From contig NZ_JAQLEM010000002.1 in NCBI RefSeq assembly GCF_028209885.1, positions 39,959 to 103,958 on the forward strand: a stretch of 64,000 nucleotides of DNA. Reading direction: 5' to 3'. The notes under the pieces are model-generated. The model ran no database searches and had not been told where the DNA came from. It worked only from the letters and a program-made list of their open reading frames with translations. This DNA is from Collinsella aerofaciens (GTDB lineage: Bacteria; Actinomycetota; Coriobacteriia; Coriobacteriales; Coriobacteriaceae). This document shows positions 53,627 to 60,861 of this stretch, one piece after another. The number at the start of each line of letters is the position of its first letter. Position 1 is the stretch's first letter. The translations under genes were made by a program, and so were the position numbers.

Positions 53627-53988
53627 GTGAAGCGCCAAAGATGTACACCTGCTCTTGGTGCGGGAAGCCGACTCCGAACTATAGGGAGTACTCGCATCCG
53701 ATGGCTGGCATTCTCGGCGAGTCGGGATACTCGGTATGTGACGAGTGCCTAAGGAAGGCCCGTATCGAGAGGGAATGGGAGAACGAACAGTGCGCTGAGG
53801 AACGCCTGATCTGTCCCTACTGCGAGAGTTCCATCGATGACCCGTGGTATTACGACGAGGACGATGAAGAGGTTGAGTGCCCTGAGTGCAAGCGCACGTT
53901 CGAGCTCGAGATTGCCACCGTGCGCACGTATAGGACGAAACGCCGTATCGAGGACATGCCCGACGGCTGGAATGGGGGCGAGCTTTAA
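53623..53988 (+). CDS. Zinc-finger-type small phage protein
   Basis: A 121-residue protein with three CxxC pairs: CSWC at residues 6-9, CDEC at about 37-40 and CPYC/CPEC at about 66 and 86. It looks like two zinc ribbons joined by a charged linker. GTG start over the previous stop. A DNA- or protein-binding role is inferred from the cysteines only. Confidence 0.65.
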   Translation: MSEAPKMYTCSWCGKPTPNYREYSHPMAGILGESGYSVCDECLRKARIEREWENEQCAEERLICPYCESSIDDPWYYDEDDEEVECPECKRTFELEIATVRTYRTKRRIEDMPDGWNGGEL

Positions 53989-54170
53989 TGAGCCGAGATT
54001 TCATTGAGCTATACGACGACGATGGCTACAGGTACATCGTCGACATGGACAAGATCTCATTCGTCAACGTCGCAGGCAGAAAGGTCTGGGCTGGTGAGGT
54101 GGCCACGCTCGAAATATGCGATGAGAGCATGGAGCGTCTTTTAAGCAGGCTGGTAGGTGAGGGCGAATGA
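53988..54170 (+). CDS. Small acidic phage protein
   Basis: A 60-residue protein, start overlapping the previous stop by one base. Beta-rich (DFIELYDDDGYRYIVDMDKISFVNV). No family recognised. Confidence 0.55.
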   Translation: MSRDFIELYDDDGYRYIVDMDKISFVNVAGRKVWAGEVATLEICDESMERLLSRLVGEGE

Positions 54171-54430
54171 GTTGCTATTTCTGCGGTGGCTCACGTATCG
54201 CCTCCATCCACTCTGCGCCTGGCCGAGACGTCCGAAGCTGGTCTGTGGGTTCCATGGCCCTGACGCGCCGATACGACGGCGAGCCAATCGTCAGGGTCGA
54301 GCTGGATACCAGCGTGGAGCTCGACGTCTCAGTCAACGGCTCGTGCGGAGAGACCGTCGGCGCCGACGTGACGGCGACCGCCTACATCGAGGACATCAAG
54401 TACTGCCCGTTCTGCGGAAAGGAGCTTTAA
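54167..54430 (+). CDS. Zinc-ribbon small phage protein
   Basis: An 87-residue protein with one CxxC at each end (CYFC, residues 3-6, and CPFC, residues 81-84), the usual frame of a zinc ribbon with a long beta insertion. Coupled start (ATGA). Function unknown. Confidence 0.6.
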   Translation: MSCYFCGGSRIASIHSAPGRDVRSWSVGSMALTRRYDGEPIVRVELDTSVELDVSVNGSCGETVGADVTATAYIEDIKYCPFCGKEL

Positions 54431-54652
54431 GTGAACGAGAGCTATAAGGATTTGAAAGCGTATCTGCTCAATGAGATCACCGAGGACGCGCGCGGCGTTC
54501 TGAACGCCATTGAGGGCAAGGAGGCGGACAAGGTCGATGACGAGGAGGTCCTCTGCTTCTGCCATGACCTCGCATTCGCGATGACTACGCTGGAGACCGT
54601 CGCCATGGTCGGTAGGCTGGTGCCTTGGTTTCTGGAGGGTGAGAGGGCATGA
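54431..54652 (+). CDS. Small helical phage protein
   Basis: A 73-residue acidic, helical protein with GTG start immediately after the previous stop. No family recognised. Confidence 0.55.
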   Translation: MNESYKDLKAYLLNEITEDARGVLNAIEGKEADKVDDEEVLCFCHDLAFAMTTLETVAMVGRLVPWFLEGERA

Positions 54653-54864
54653 TTTTTAACGATGTCGAGTTCAAGGCGTGTCCCAGGTGCGGGGCCGAGC
54701 CCAAGGTGGGGGACGTGCGCGAGCGTTCCCTGACAAAGCCCAACGTGATGAGCGTGACGTGCCCCGCCTGCGGGATGTCGAACAGCGTCGCGTGGGGAAG
54801 CATGGACCTGCCGCCGTTCCGCCAGGCAGTGGCCATGCTTGCGTACAGCTGGAACAGCCGGTGA
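54649..54864 (+). CDS. Lar-like restriction-alleviation protein
   Basis: A 71-residue protein matching the Lar-type zinc-ribbon pattern: CPRCGAEP near residues 10-17, a strand, VTCPACGMSNSVAW and a C-terminal AV-x-M-L-A-Y-SWNSR ending. Lar (in Rac) modulates type I restriction. Anti-restriction is inferred from the family only. Coupled start (ATGA). Confidence 0.7.
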   Translation: MIFNDVEFKACPRCGAEPKVGDVRERSLTKPNVMSVTCPACGMSNSVAWGSMDLPPFRQAVAMLAYSWNSR

Positions 54865-55073
54865 TTCGCTCGGCGGTGGAGCTGTACCGCGCGACCGCCT
54901 GGCGTACGGTGCCCGATCTGGTGTCGGGTCCCGCCCGCCGGGCGCTCGTGCACGGCCATTCCGACGCGCCACACGTGACGGCGGCGCAGATCGGGGAGAC
55001 GGAGCGGAGGGCGCGGGCGCTGGAGCGCGACCGGGCCCGCGCTCTCAAGAGGTCGAGGAAGGCTAACCGATGA
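54861..55073 (+). CDS. Small basic phage protein
   Basis: A 70-residue protein starting GTG over the stop of the Lar-like gene (GTGA). The last third is strongly basic (RRARALERDRARALKRSRK), likely helical and nucleic-acid binding. No family recognised. Confidence 0.5.
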   Translation: MIRSAVELYRATAWRTVPDLVSGPARRALVHGHSDAPHVTAAQIGETERRARALERDRARALKRSRKANR

Positions 55074-55174
55074 GAGTTTTCGAGAAGCTGCGGCGGATGC
55101 TCGCCGAGAACCGCCGCGTGCGCAAGAGCATCGAGGCGCGCCGCGCACGCAGGTGCAGGAGGTCGACGAGATGA
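55070..55174 (+). CDS. 34-residue basic peptide
   Basis: A short frame between two coupled starts (ATGA at both ends) codes for a 34-residue peptide rich in Arg (fifteen of 34). GAGGAAGG precedes it. It may be real through its coupling only; no homologue recognised. Confidence 0.4.
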   Translation: MRVFEKLRRMLAENRRVRKSIEARRARRCRRSTR

Positions 55175-55419
55175 CCGTGATGTGGGACGTGCAGGAGAGG
55201 AACTGCGCGGTCTGCGGGAGGGTCTTCATCCCGAAGGCGCCCCACGCCAAGTACTGCTCGGAGGCGTGCCGGCGCGAGCACGACCTGCGCCGCGTGAAGG
55301 AGGCCCGCCGCAAGGGCGCCAAGCCGAAGCTCGACAGGGTTGACCGCTATTTGGCAGGCTCGGGCGCGGTGCACGACGAGATCATGGCCATGCGGCGCGA
55401 GGTCGCGATGAGATATTGA
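55171..55419 (+). CDS. Zinc-finger protein (CxxC ... YCSxxCR)
   Basis: An 82-residue protein with CAVCGRVFIPKAPHAKYCSEACRREH, the treble-clef-like zinc finger often seen in small phage genes. The rest is basic. AGGAGG precedes ATG 55171. It is the last of the chain of overlapping early genes. Confidence 0.65.
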   Translation: MTVMWDVQERNCAVCGRVFIPKAPHAKYCSEACRREHDLRRVKEARRKGAKPKLDRVDRYLAGSGAVHDEIMAMRREVAMRY

Positions 55420-55442
55420 GTTTTCGCAGGTAGATATATAAT
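55416..55442 (+). promoter_or_regulatory. Candidate promoter for the late-regulator gene
   Basis: TTGAGT (55416-55421), 15 bases, then a consensus TATAAT (55437-55442). Spacing is slightly short. Transcription would start in the following hairpin. Confidence 0.5.
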
Positions 55443-55443
55443 T

Positions 55444-55480
55444 AAGGCCGCTGGCGTTGGAGCGCCGGCGGCCTTTGGCA
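55444..55480 (+). terminator. Hairpin after the early gene chain
   Basis: AAGGCCGC and GCGGCCTT plus GGCG/CGCC form a 12-bp stem with one mismatch; a short T tail. It could be terminator or antitermination target. Confidence 0.7.
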
Positions 55481-55538
55481 AAGACGCCTCCCGGCATCCT
55501 CTATGTGGCGTAGAGCATGGTACCACGCGGGAGGTCAC

Positions 55539-55991
55539 ATGGATGCACGGGAATATTTGGAGACTGTACGGGCCGCCCAGCGCGGCATCGACCGCAGGCT
55601 GGCGGTCATCCAGTCGATGCAGGCGCGCGAGCAGGTGCGCGCCCAGCGCTACGACGCCGTGGGCAAGGGCGCGCACGGCACGGACTTCATGCGCTCGACG
55701 GATGACAGGATCGACTATGAGCGCCGCAGCGGCGCGGAGCTGTCGGAGCTGCGGCATGAGGTGGAGCGGGGCCGCGAGCTCTGCGCGGGCGTGCGCTCGG
55801 CCAACCCGGGCAAGCGCTGGGGCGACGTGCTGGAGCTGCGCTACTGCGAGGACCGCACGCTGCAGGAGATCGCGGGGACGCTGGGGGTGTCGGTGAGGTC
55901 GGTCCATTCAGATATGTCATCGGCCCTGGACTGGGTCGATATGGTGGGCATCGCCACCGCAAGGGCTGGTGTGGGCCGTGCGGCAATATAG
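55539..55991 (+). CDS. Sigma-70 region-4-like late regulator
   Basis: A 150-residue protein, helical N terminus and a C-terminal helix-turn-helix (DRTLQEIAGTLGVSVRSVHSDMSSALDWV) like sigma-70 region 4, the type of protein (ArpU-like) that turns on phage late genes. CGGGAGG precedes ATG 55539. It stands just before the packaging genes. Confidence 0.75.
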   Translation: MDAREYLETVRAAQRGIDRRLAVIQSMQAREQVRAQRYDAVGKGAHGTDFMRSTDDRIDYERRSGAELSELRHEVERGRELCAGVRSANPGKRWGDVLELRYCEDRTLQEIAGTLGVSVRSVHSDMSSALDWVDMVGIATARAGVGRAAI

Positions 55992-56060
55992 TTGGATGGC
56001 TGGTTCGCGTCAGCATGTCGGCCCCGATCGCCATGTGCGGTCGGGGCCTTCTGTCTTTAT

Positions 56061-56150
56061 GGGACTGCATGCAATTGCAGACGATTGCACACTTCTGCAG
56101 ACAATTGCAGATAGTTGCAGACGATTGCACACAATTGCAGACCGTTGCAG
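56061..56150 (+). repeat. 10-bp helically phased tandem repeats (nine units)
   Basis: The core TGCAG/TGCAC/TGCAT recurs at exact 10-base steps at 56066, 56076, 56086, 56096, 56106, 56116, 56126, 56136 and 56146. The consensus is ACNATTGCAG; ACGATTGCAC occurs twice (40 bases apart) and ACAATTGCAG twice. The period is not a multiple of three, so it is not a coding repeat. Confidence 0.9.
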
Positions 56151-56237
56151 GTTTCTTCTGGGATATAACTAGGGTGTCGATTCGCAGCGCCGCCCGCGCG
56201 GCTTGCGGGTCGGATGTGCGTGGAAGCACAGATGAGT

Positions 56238-56285
56238 GGCCGGGGTTCCCTTCAGCAGTTCAGGGACTCCGGCCTTTCTATTACG
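56238..56285 (+). terminator. Terminator in the gap
   Basis: GGCCGG with CCGGCC and an inner CCCT/AGGG stem, followed by TTTCTATT. Confidence 0.75.
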
Positions 56286-56301
56286 TTCAATTCAATAGGG
56301 G

Positions 56302-56511
56302 ATGATGCCCGTGGTCAGCCGAGAGTACATTGTGCGATCCGCCCGCCGCCACGACACGGTCATGGCGTGGGCGTTCCGCCGCGCCCTGGGGGTCACGGCG
56401 GCGCCCCGCCGCCGACCGGGGGGTGCCGGGAGCGTGCGCCTGGAGGCGTTGCGCTACGGGGGCATCGAAGCGTGCATGTCCAACCGAGGGCGCTTCCCGG
56501 TGGAGTGGTAG
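56302..56511 (+). CDS. Small basic phage protein
   Basis: A 69-residue Arg-rich protein (REYIVRSARRHDTVMAWAFRRAL). AGGGG precedes ATG 56302. It lies directly before the HNH gene (3-base gap). No family recognised. Confidence 0.5.
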   Translation: MMPVVSREYIVRSARRHDTVMAWAFRRALGVTAAPRRRPGGAGSVRLEALRYGGIEACMSNRGRFPVEW

Positions 56512-56514
56512 GGG

Positions 56515-56922
56515 ATGGGCAATCCGCGCAAGGCCAACGGCGCCCGCCGCCGCCATGTCGTGCGGTGGCTGCGATCGCAGGGCAGGCCCTGCTGGATATG
56601 TGGGCTACCCATAGACTACGGGGTGCCTGCGGGCGACCCCCGGGCCTTCGAGTGCGACGAGCTCGTCCCGGTCAGCCGCGGCGGATCGCCCTTCGACCGC
56701 GACAACGTCGCCGCCGCGCACCGCTGCTGCAACAACTGGCGCCGCGCCCGCAGCGTCGCCGAGGTCTCGGCCGTCCGGTCCGCGCTCGCCGCGCGTCGCG
56801 CCGCCTGGAACTCGCCCGAGACGTTCGTCGCGCTGTGCAAGGCGCTCAAGGACGATCGCGCTTCGGTTATTGGCCCCCCGTCCGTGCCCGACAAACAGCC
56901 TCGGGCAACGACCTCGTGGTAG
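56515..56922 (+). CDS. HNH endonuclease
   Basis: A 135-residue HNH nuclease: CWICG with CCNNW gives the zinc-binding cysteines, DELVPVSRGGSPFDRDNV is the phage form of the HNH core (the usual DHIxP histidine reads Glu), and HRCCNNWR ends the motif. Small HNH proteins next to the terminase assist cos cleavage in several siphophages. AGGGG precedes ATG 56515. Confidence 0.88.
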   Translation: MGNPRKANGARRRHVVRWLRSQGRPCWICGLPIDYGVPAGDPRAFECDELVPVSRGGSPFDRDNVAAAHRCCNNWRRARSVAEVSAVRSALAARRAAWNSPETFVALCKALKDDRASVIGPPSVPDKQPRATTSW

Positions 56923-57071
56923 GGGATGTGCCTCGGCGCTCGACCCCACGGGGGTCTTTTGCTGGATGGTGACAGGCCACCAACCCGCGCCAGGGCCGCA
57001 ATACCCCCGAATACGCTTTTTTACGGAAGTCAAGCCAAAACCGCAGCTAAACCGAGAAAAACTAGGCGGGT

Positions 57072-58088
57072 GTGTACGTGAAGATACACGATATCGTCCC
57101 ATATGAGCGAAACGCGCGCCACAACGCCTCCGCCGTCCCCGTGGTCGCCGACTCCATCAAGGAGTTCGGGCTGCGCGGGACCATCGGCCTGGAGAGCCGC
57201 GAGCGCCCGGTTATTGTATGGGGGCACACGCGCGTCGAGGCGTGCAGGAGCCTGGGGTGGGACGAGATTCCCGACTCCAAGATCGAGTACTGCGACGACC
57301 TGACGGACGAGCAGATCAAGGCCTTCCGCATCGCCGACAACAAGACCGGCGAGGTGGCCACGTGGAACAAGTCGATGCTGCGCGAGGAGGTCCGCAGCCT
57401 CAAGGACTTCGACATGTCGAGGTTCGGGCTGGACTTCAAGAGCAAGCGGCTCGACTACGGCCACGAGCGCCTGAGGACGGACGACGCGTACAACCTGCGC
57501 CTCGTCAGCCGATCCGACTGCGGCCGAGACGGCATGCCTCGCATGAAGCGGTGCATGGCCAGGCCGGCGGACATGATCGGGTTCAACTACGCCAAGAGCA
57601 CGCCCGAGGCCGACAAGGCGGGCCGCTGCTGCCACTTCTTCATCGACGACTACCAGTTCGAGCGCGTGTGGGCCCGCCCCGCGGCCTACCTCGAGTGCCT
57701 GCGCGGCTTCGACTGCGTCCTCACTCCCGACTTCTCGCTCTACCTCGACATGCCCGACGCCATGCAGCGGTGGAACCGCTACCGCTCCCAGGCGCTCGGC
57801 CACTGGTGGCAGGAGCAGGGCCTCCGTGTAGTCCCAACCATCTCGTGGGCGCAGCGCCGGAGCTTTCGCTTCGCGTTCGACGGCGTCCCGCGCCGCTCGA
57901 CCGTCGCCGTGTCGACCGTCGGCGTGAAGGGGGACGAGGGCGCCCTGGCCGTCTGGCGCGAGGGCATGGCGGAGGCCATGAGCCGCCTGGATCCCGCGCG
58001 CGTGCTGCTCTACGGCGGCGACATAGGTTTCGATTTCGGCGGCTGCGAGGTCGTCGAATACAAGGGAGGCGGTTTCCGTGGGAGGTAG
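57072..58088 (+). CDS. ParB-domain and DUF4417 fusion protein
   Basis: A 338-residue protein. Residues 1-120 are a ParB/sulfiredoxin-like domain (IVPYERNARHN, GLESRERPVIVWGHTRVEACRSLG, FRIADNKTGEVATW). From about 150 it is DUF4417-like: FDCVLTPDFSLYLDMPDAMQ, RYRSQALGHWW, VVPTISWAQRRSF and FDGVPRRSTVAVSTVG. ParB-type domains in this place are frequent in phages; the DUF4417 role is unknown. Start GTG 57072 or 57078, with a poor ribosome site. It overlaps the next gene. Confidence 0.82.
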   Translation: MYVKIHDIVPYERNARHNASAVPVVADSIKEFGLRGTIGLESRERPVIVWGHTRVEACRSLGWDEIPDSKIEYCDDLTDEQIKAFRIADNKTGEVATWNKSMLREEVRSLKDFDMSRFGLDFKSKRLDYGHERLRTDDAYNLRLVSRSDCGRDGMPRMKRCMARPADMIGFNYAKSTPEADKAGRCCHFFIDDYQFERVWARPAAYLECLRGFDCVLTPDFSLYLDMPDAMQRWNRYRSQALGHWWQEQGLRVVPTISWAQRRSFRFAFDGVPRRSTVAVSTVGVKGDEGALAVWREGMAEAMSRLDPARVLLYGGDIGFDFGGCEVVEYKGGGFRGR

Positions 58089-58740
58089 GGGCTCATATTC
58101 TTACTCCGGCAATCGTTCGGCCAAGGACGGATCGATTCTGTCGGCCTACGCGGTCGCATCTCTGAACAAGGGCACTGCGGGAGGAACGACGGTGGAGTCT
58201 GCCATAGACCGCTTTCGCGAGCAGCTGATGGACAATAGGTACGAGCACTCGGCCTATATCGATGACGCGGGATATGTCCATGCGCTGGGGTCGACCGGAA
58301 AGGAAGGGTCGACCAGAGTCGCGCCGCTGTCCTCCGTCGCCCATGAAAAGGGCGTCTCGACGATTATCCATAACCATCCTCATGGCGGCTCGGACGGCCG
58401 CAAATGGGGAGGCCCGCTTTCCGGCGGCGACCTGGAATACATCGCCTCGGCCTACAACATGAGCGGAGGACGCGTCAAGAGGATCGTCGCGACGTCGAAC
58501 GAGGGGACCTATTCCGCGCTCGTGACGAAAAGCGTGAGTGGCAAGGCCGTCAGGTCTGCCGTAAAGCGAGCCGATGCTACGGTCAGGGGGAGGAAATATC
58601 AGAGCGAAATCGCGATGTGGAGAGCAGTGAACAAGGCCTACACCTCGGAGTTTGCTAAAATAGGCATTGAGATCAGCTATGAGAAGCAACCGAAGAAAAG
58701 CGGGCTTCTTGTTACCCAGAAGACCGGCACCTATGCGTGA
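58078..58740 (+). CDS. Phage protein with JAMM-like metalloprotease motif
   Basis: A 220-residue protein. The start MGGRGSYSYSG resembles the leader seen in several head-region proteins. The core IIHNHPHGG ... LSGGDLEYI gives His98-x-His100-Pro and Ser115-x-x-Asp118, the HxHP...SxxD pattern of JAMM/MPN+ metalloproteases and RadC-like domains. A peptidase acting on a phage or host protein is possible. GTG 58078 overlaps the ParB fusion by 11 bases. Confidence 0.7.
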   Translation: MGGRGSYSYSGNRSAKDGSILSAYAVASLNKGTAGGTTVESAIDRFREQLMDNRYEHSAYIDDAGYVHALGSTGKEGSTRVAPLSSVAHEKGVSTIIHNHPHGGSDGRKWGGPLSGGDLEYIASAYNMSGGRVKRIVATSNEGTYSALVTKSVSGKAVRSAVKRADATVRGRKYQSEIAMWRAVNKAYTSEFAKIGIEISYEKQPKKSGLLVTQKTGTYA

Positions 58741-58756
58741 TGGGGGTTGATGCCAG

Positions 58757-58972
58757 ATGGCATATGACGTTGACTACGATTTCGAGTTTGACGAGGATGA
58801 ATTCGGCACGGCGATGATGCCCAAGGGCGTCAAGTGGCGTGGAAACCTCTGCCTGCTTCCCAACGGCAGGTACCTCCCGCCTGGAAATTACCGCACCGAA
58901 GACGGTGGCAACATCATCTACGAACCGAGCGAACTGAGCCCCTTCGCTGATATGCTCTCGCAGTTCAGATAG
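58757..58972 (+). CDS. Small acidic phage protein
   Basis: A 71-residue protein with an acidic N terminus (DVDYDFEFDEDEF) and a beta-like rest. Acidic, DNA-mimic-like composition is noted but not proof of such a role. A terminator follows. No family recognised. Confidence 0.6.
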   Translation: MAYDVDYDFEFDEDEFGTAMMPKGVKWRGNLCLLPNGRYLPPGNYRTEDGGNIIYEPSELSPFADMLSQFR

Positions 58973-58996
58973 GCCGCGGGTATTCAGGATTTATAA

Positions 58997-59026
58997 GAGC
59001 CGTCCCAAGGGGCGGCTTTTTTATGC
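58997..59026 (+). terminator. Terminator before the terminase genes
   Basis: AGCCGTCCC and GGGGCGGCT pair (one wobble) around AA, followed by TTTTTTAT. Confidence 0.9.
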
Positions 59027-59042
59027 CGATTGGAGGTGGCGG

Positions 59043-59426
59043 ATGCCCCTCGAGAAGCCCGCCGCGGTCGCCGGCGATCCCGTGAAGAGCGCCAAGTGGG
59101 ACGAGCTCACCGCCGGCCGCTCGTTCACCCAGGCCGACGCGCCGACGCTCGCGCTGCTTTGCCAGTGGTACAAGATCGTCGAGCTCGCCCAGGACGAGCT
59201 CGACAGTTTCGGCGAGCAGACCGCCTACCAGAACGACATGGGAGACCTGAAGTCATTCCCGCAGATAGCGACCCTGAAGACCGCTTCGGCGGAGATCAGG
59301 CAGCTCAACAAGCAACTCGGCATAACCGACGGCCACGAGGGGGCGCCAGATGTCCGGAACGTCCAGACCAAGCTCTTCTCGATCGCCGAACGCCACGAGG
59401 CGCGGAAGGCAAGAGCCGCGGTATAG
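59043..59426 (+). CDS. Terminase small subunit
   Basis: A 127-residue protein of P27-like terminase small-subunit type: SFTQADAPTLALLCQWYKIVELAQDEL, then a LKTASAEIRQLNKQLGIT helix. It would bind the packaging site and recruit the large subunit. GGAGGTGGCGG precedes ATG 59043. The large subunit starts inside its 3-prime end. Confidence 0.78.
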   Translation: MPLEKPAAVAGDPVKSAKWDELTAGRSFTQADAPTLALLCQWYKIVELAQDELDSFGEQTAYQNDMGDLKSFPQIATLKTASAEIRQLNKQLGITDGHEGAPDVRNVQTKLFSIAERHEARKARAAV

Positions 59427-60861
59427 GGTCGCCGTGGGCGAGGTCGCCTACTCCGAGGGAGAGGACGCCGCCGAGCTGGGCGGGGACCTGGGCATGGAGC
59501 CCATCGAGTGGCAGTCTCTGGTTCTGTCCGACTGGTGCGCGTGCGATGCCGAGGGCCGCCCCGCCTACGTCACGTGCGGCCTGGACGTGCCCCGCCAGAA
59601 CGGCAAGAACGCCGTCATCGAGATATACGAGGTGTTCCGCCTGGCGGTCTGCGGCTGGCACATCCTCCATACCGCGCACCGCGTGAAGACCGCCAAGAAG
59701 GCGTTCAACCGACTCGTCCGCTACTTCACGGACAAGGATCACCCCGAGCTCTCGTGCCTCGTCGAGAGGATCCGCCGCACGAACGGCGAGGAGGCCATCT
59801 ACCTCACCAACGGCGGCTCCATCGAGTTCTCGGCGCGCACCAACGGAAGTGCGCGAGGCTTCGATGACATCCAGCTCGTCGTGTTCGACGAGGCACAGGA
59901 GCTCACCGACTCCCAGTACGACGCCATCATGTACACGCTCGCCGCGTCCGCGACCGGAGAGCGCCAGATCATCTACACGGGCACGCCGCCCAACGAGGAC
60001 TGCCCCGGCACCGTGTTCGCGCGCACGCGCGCGGCAATCCTCGCCGGCGACATCCCGAACACCGAGTGGTGCTCGTGGGCCACGGACGAGTGCCCGCGCC
60101 AGGACGCCACGTTCGACGACGTGGTGGACCTCATCTACGAATCGAACCCGAGCATGGGCATCATCCTGTCGCTCGACTTCACCCGCACGGAGTTCGCCGG
60201 CGGCTCGATCACCGGCTTCGCCCACGAGCGCCTGGACTGGTTCAGCCCGGCCGCCATGCTCACGAGGGCCATCCCGCGGGAATCGTGGAGCGCCGCCCTC
60301 ATCGACGCCATCGGCGACCGGTACCGCGGCAAGAAGGCCTTCGGGGTGAAGTTCTCGAGGGACGGGTCGACCTACGCGCTGTCGGGCTGCAAGCTCGGCC
60401 AGCGCGCGCTTAAAGGCAAGGCCGCCGTCGAGCTTATCAGGGTCGGAACGACGGCGGGCGGCGCACGCGAGCTCGCCAAGTGGCTCTACGACCGCCGCAC
60501 GACCGCGTCGGTCGTCGTCATCGACGGCATGTCGGGCGCTGACGCGCTCATCGACCGCCTCGCGGAGATGAAGCCGCCGCGCGGCTACGTCGTGAGGCCG
60601 CAGACGCGCGACGTGGTCGCCGCCGCGGTCGGCTTCGTGGACGCCCTCAACGACGGCACGCTCGCGCACACCTACGACCCGACCCTCGAGGAGTCGGCGA
60701 GGAAGTGCGTCCGCAGGAAGATCGGGTCCAGGGGCGGGTGGGGCTTCGGCTCCCCCGAGGACACGACCGTGCCGCCCGAGCCGCTCGAATCATGCTCGCT
60801 CGCGCTGTGGGGCGCGAGGACCACCAAGCGCAACCCGCGCAGGAAGCAGAGGACACTGTGA
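59350..60861 (+). CDS. Terminase large subunit
   Basis: A 503-residue packaging motor. Walker A-like RQNGKN at residues 82-87, Walker B VFDEAQEL at 178-185, the coupling TGTPP segment near 210, and a nuclease domain with VVVIDGMSGADAL (acidic residue for metal) near 390-405. GTDDC-type acidic residues follow. It starts 77 bases inside the small subunit. It ends over the start of the portal gene (GTGA). Confidence 0.93.
   Translation: MSGTSRPSSSRSPNATRRGRQEPRYRVAVGEVAYSEGEDAAELGGDLGMEPIEWQSLVLSDWCACDAEGRPAYVTCGLDVPRQNGKNAVIEIYEVFRLAVCGWHILHTAHRVKTAKKAFNRLVRYFTDKDHPELSCLVERIRRTNGEEAIYLTNGGSIEFSARTNGSARGFDDIQLVVFDEAQELTDSQYDAIMYTLAASATGERQIIYTGTPPNEDCPGTVFARTRAAILAGDIPNTEWCSWATDECPRQDATFDDVVDLIYESNPSMGIILSLDFTRTEFAGGSITGFAHERLDWFSPAAMLTRAIPRESWSAALIDAIGDRYRGKKAFGVKFSRDGSTYALSGCKLGQRALKGKAAVELIRVGTTAGGARELAKWLYDRRTTASVVVIDGMSGADALIDRLAEMKPPRGYVVRPQTRDVVAAAVGFVDALNDGTLAHTYDPTLEESARKCVRRKIGSRGGWGFGSPEDTTVPPEPLESCSLALWGARTTKRNPRRKQRTL

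Larger units (their letters stand above)
55992..56301. other. Non-coding gap before the packaging module
   Basis: 310 bases without a supported gene. It holds a 10-bp tandem array (56061-56150) and then a structured stretch with GCCGC/GCGGC and GTGCG/CGCAC-like small hairpins, a TATAAC at 56164-56169 and a terminator at 56238-56283. It lies between the late regulator and the HNH/terminase genes, where cos or pac sites are usually found. Confidence 0.75.

Noticed and set aside
56061..56150. CRISPR array
   Set aside because: Units are 10 bases without spacers, and no cas genes are near.
55687..56229. 180-codon minus-strand frame with a repeated CNC pattern through the 10-bp array
   Set aside because: The repeat period of 10 is not a multiple of three and the frame overlaps the sigma-like gene; the protein repeat is a by-product.
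60135..60670. Minus-strand frames over the large terminase gene
   Set aside because: Antisense shadows of a complete terminase with Walker motifs.
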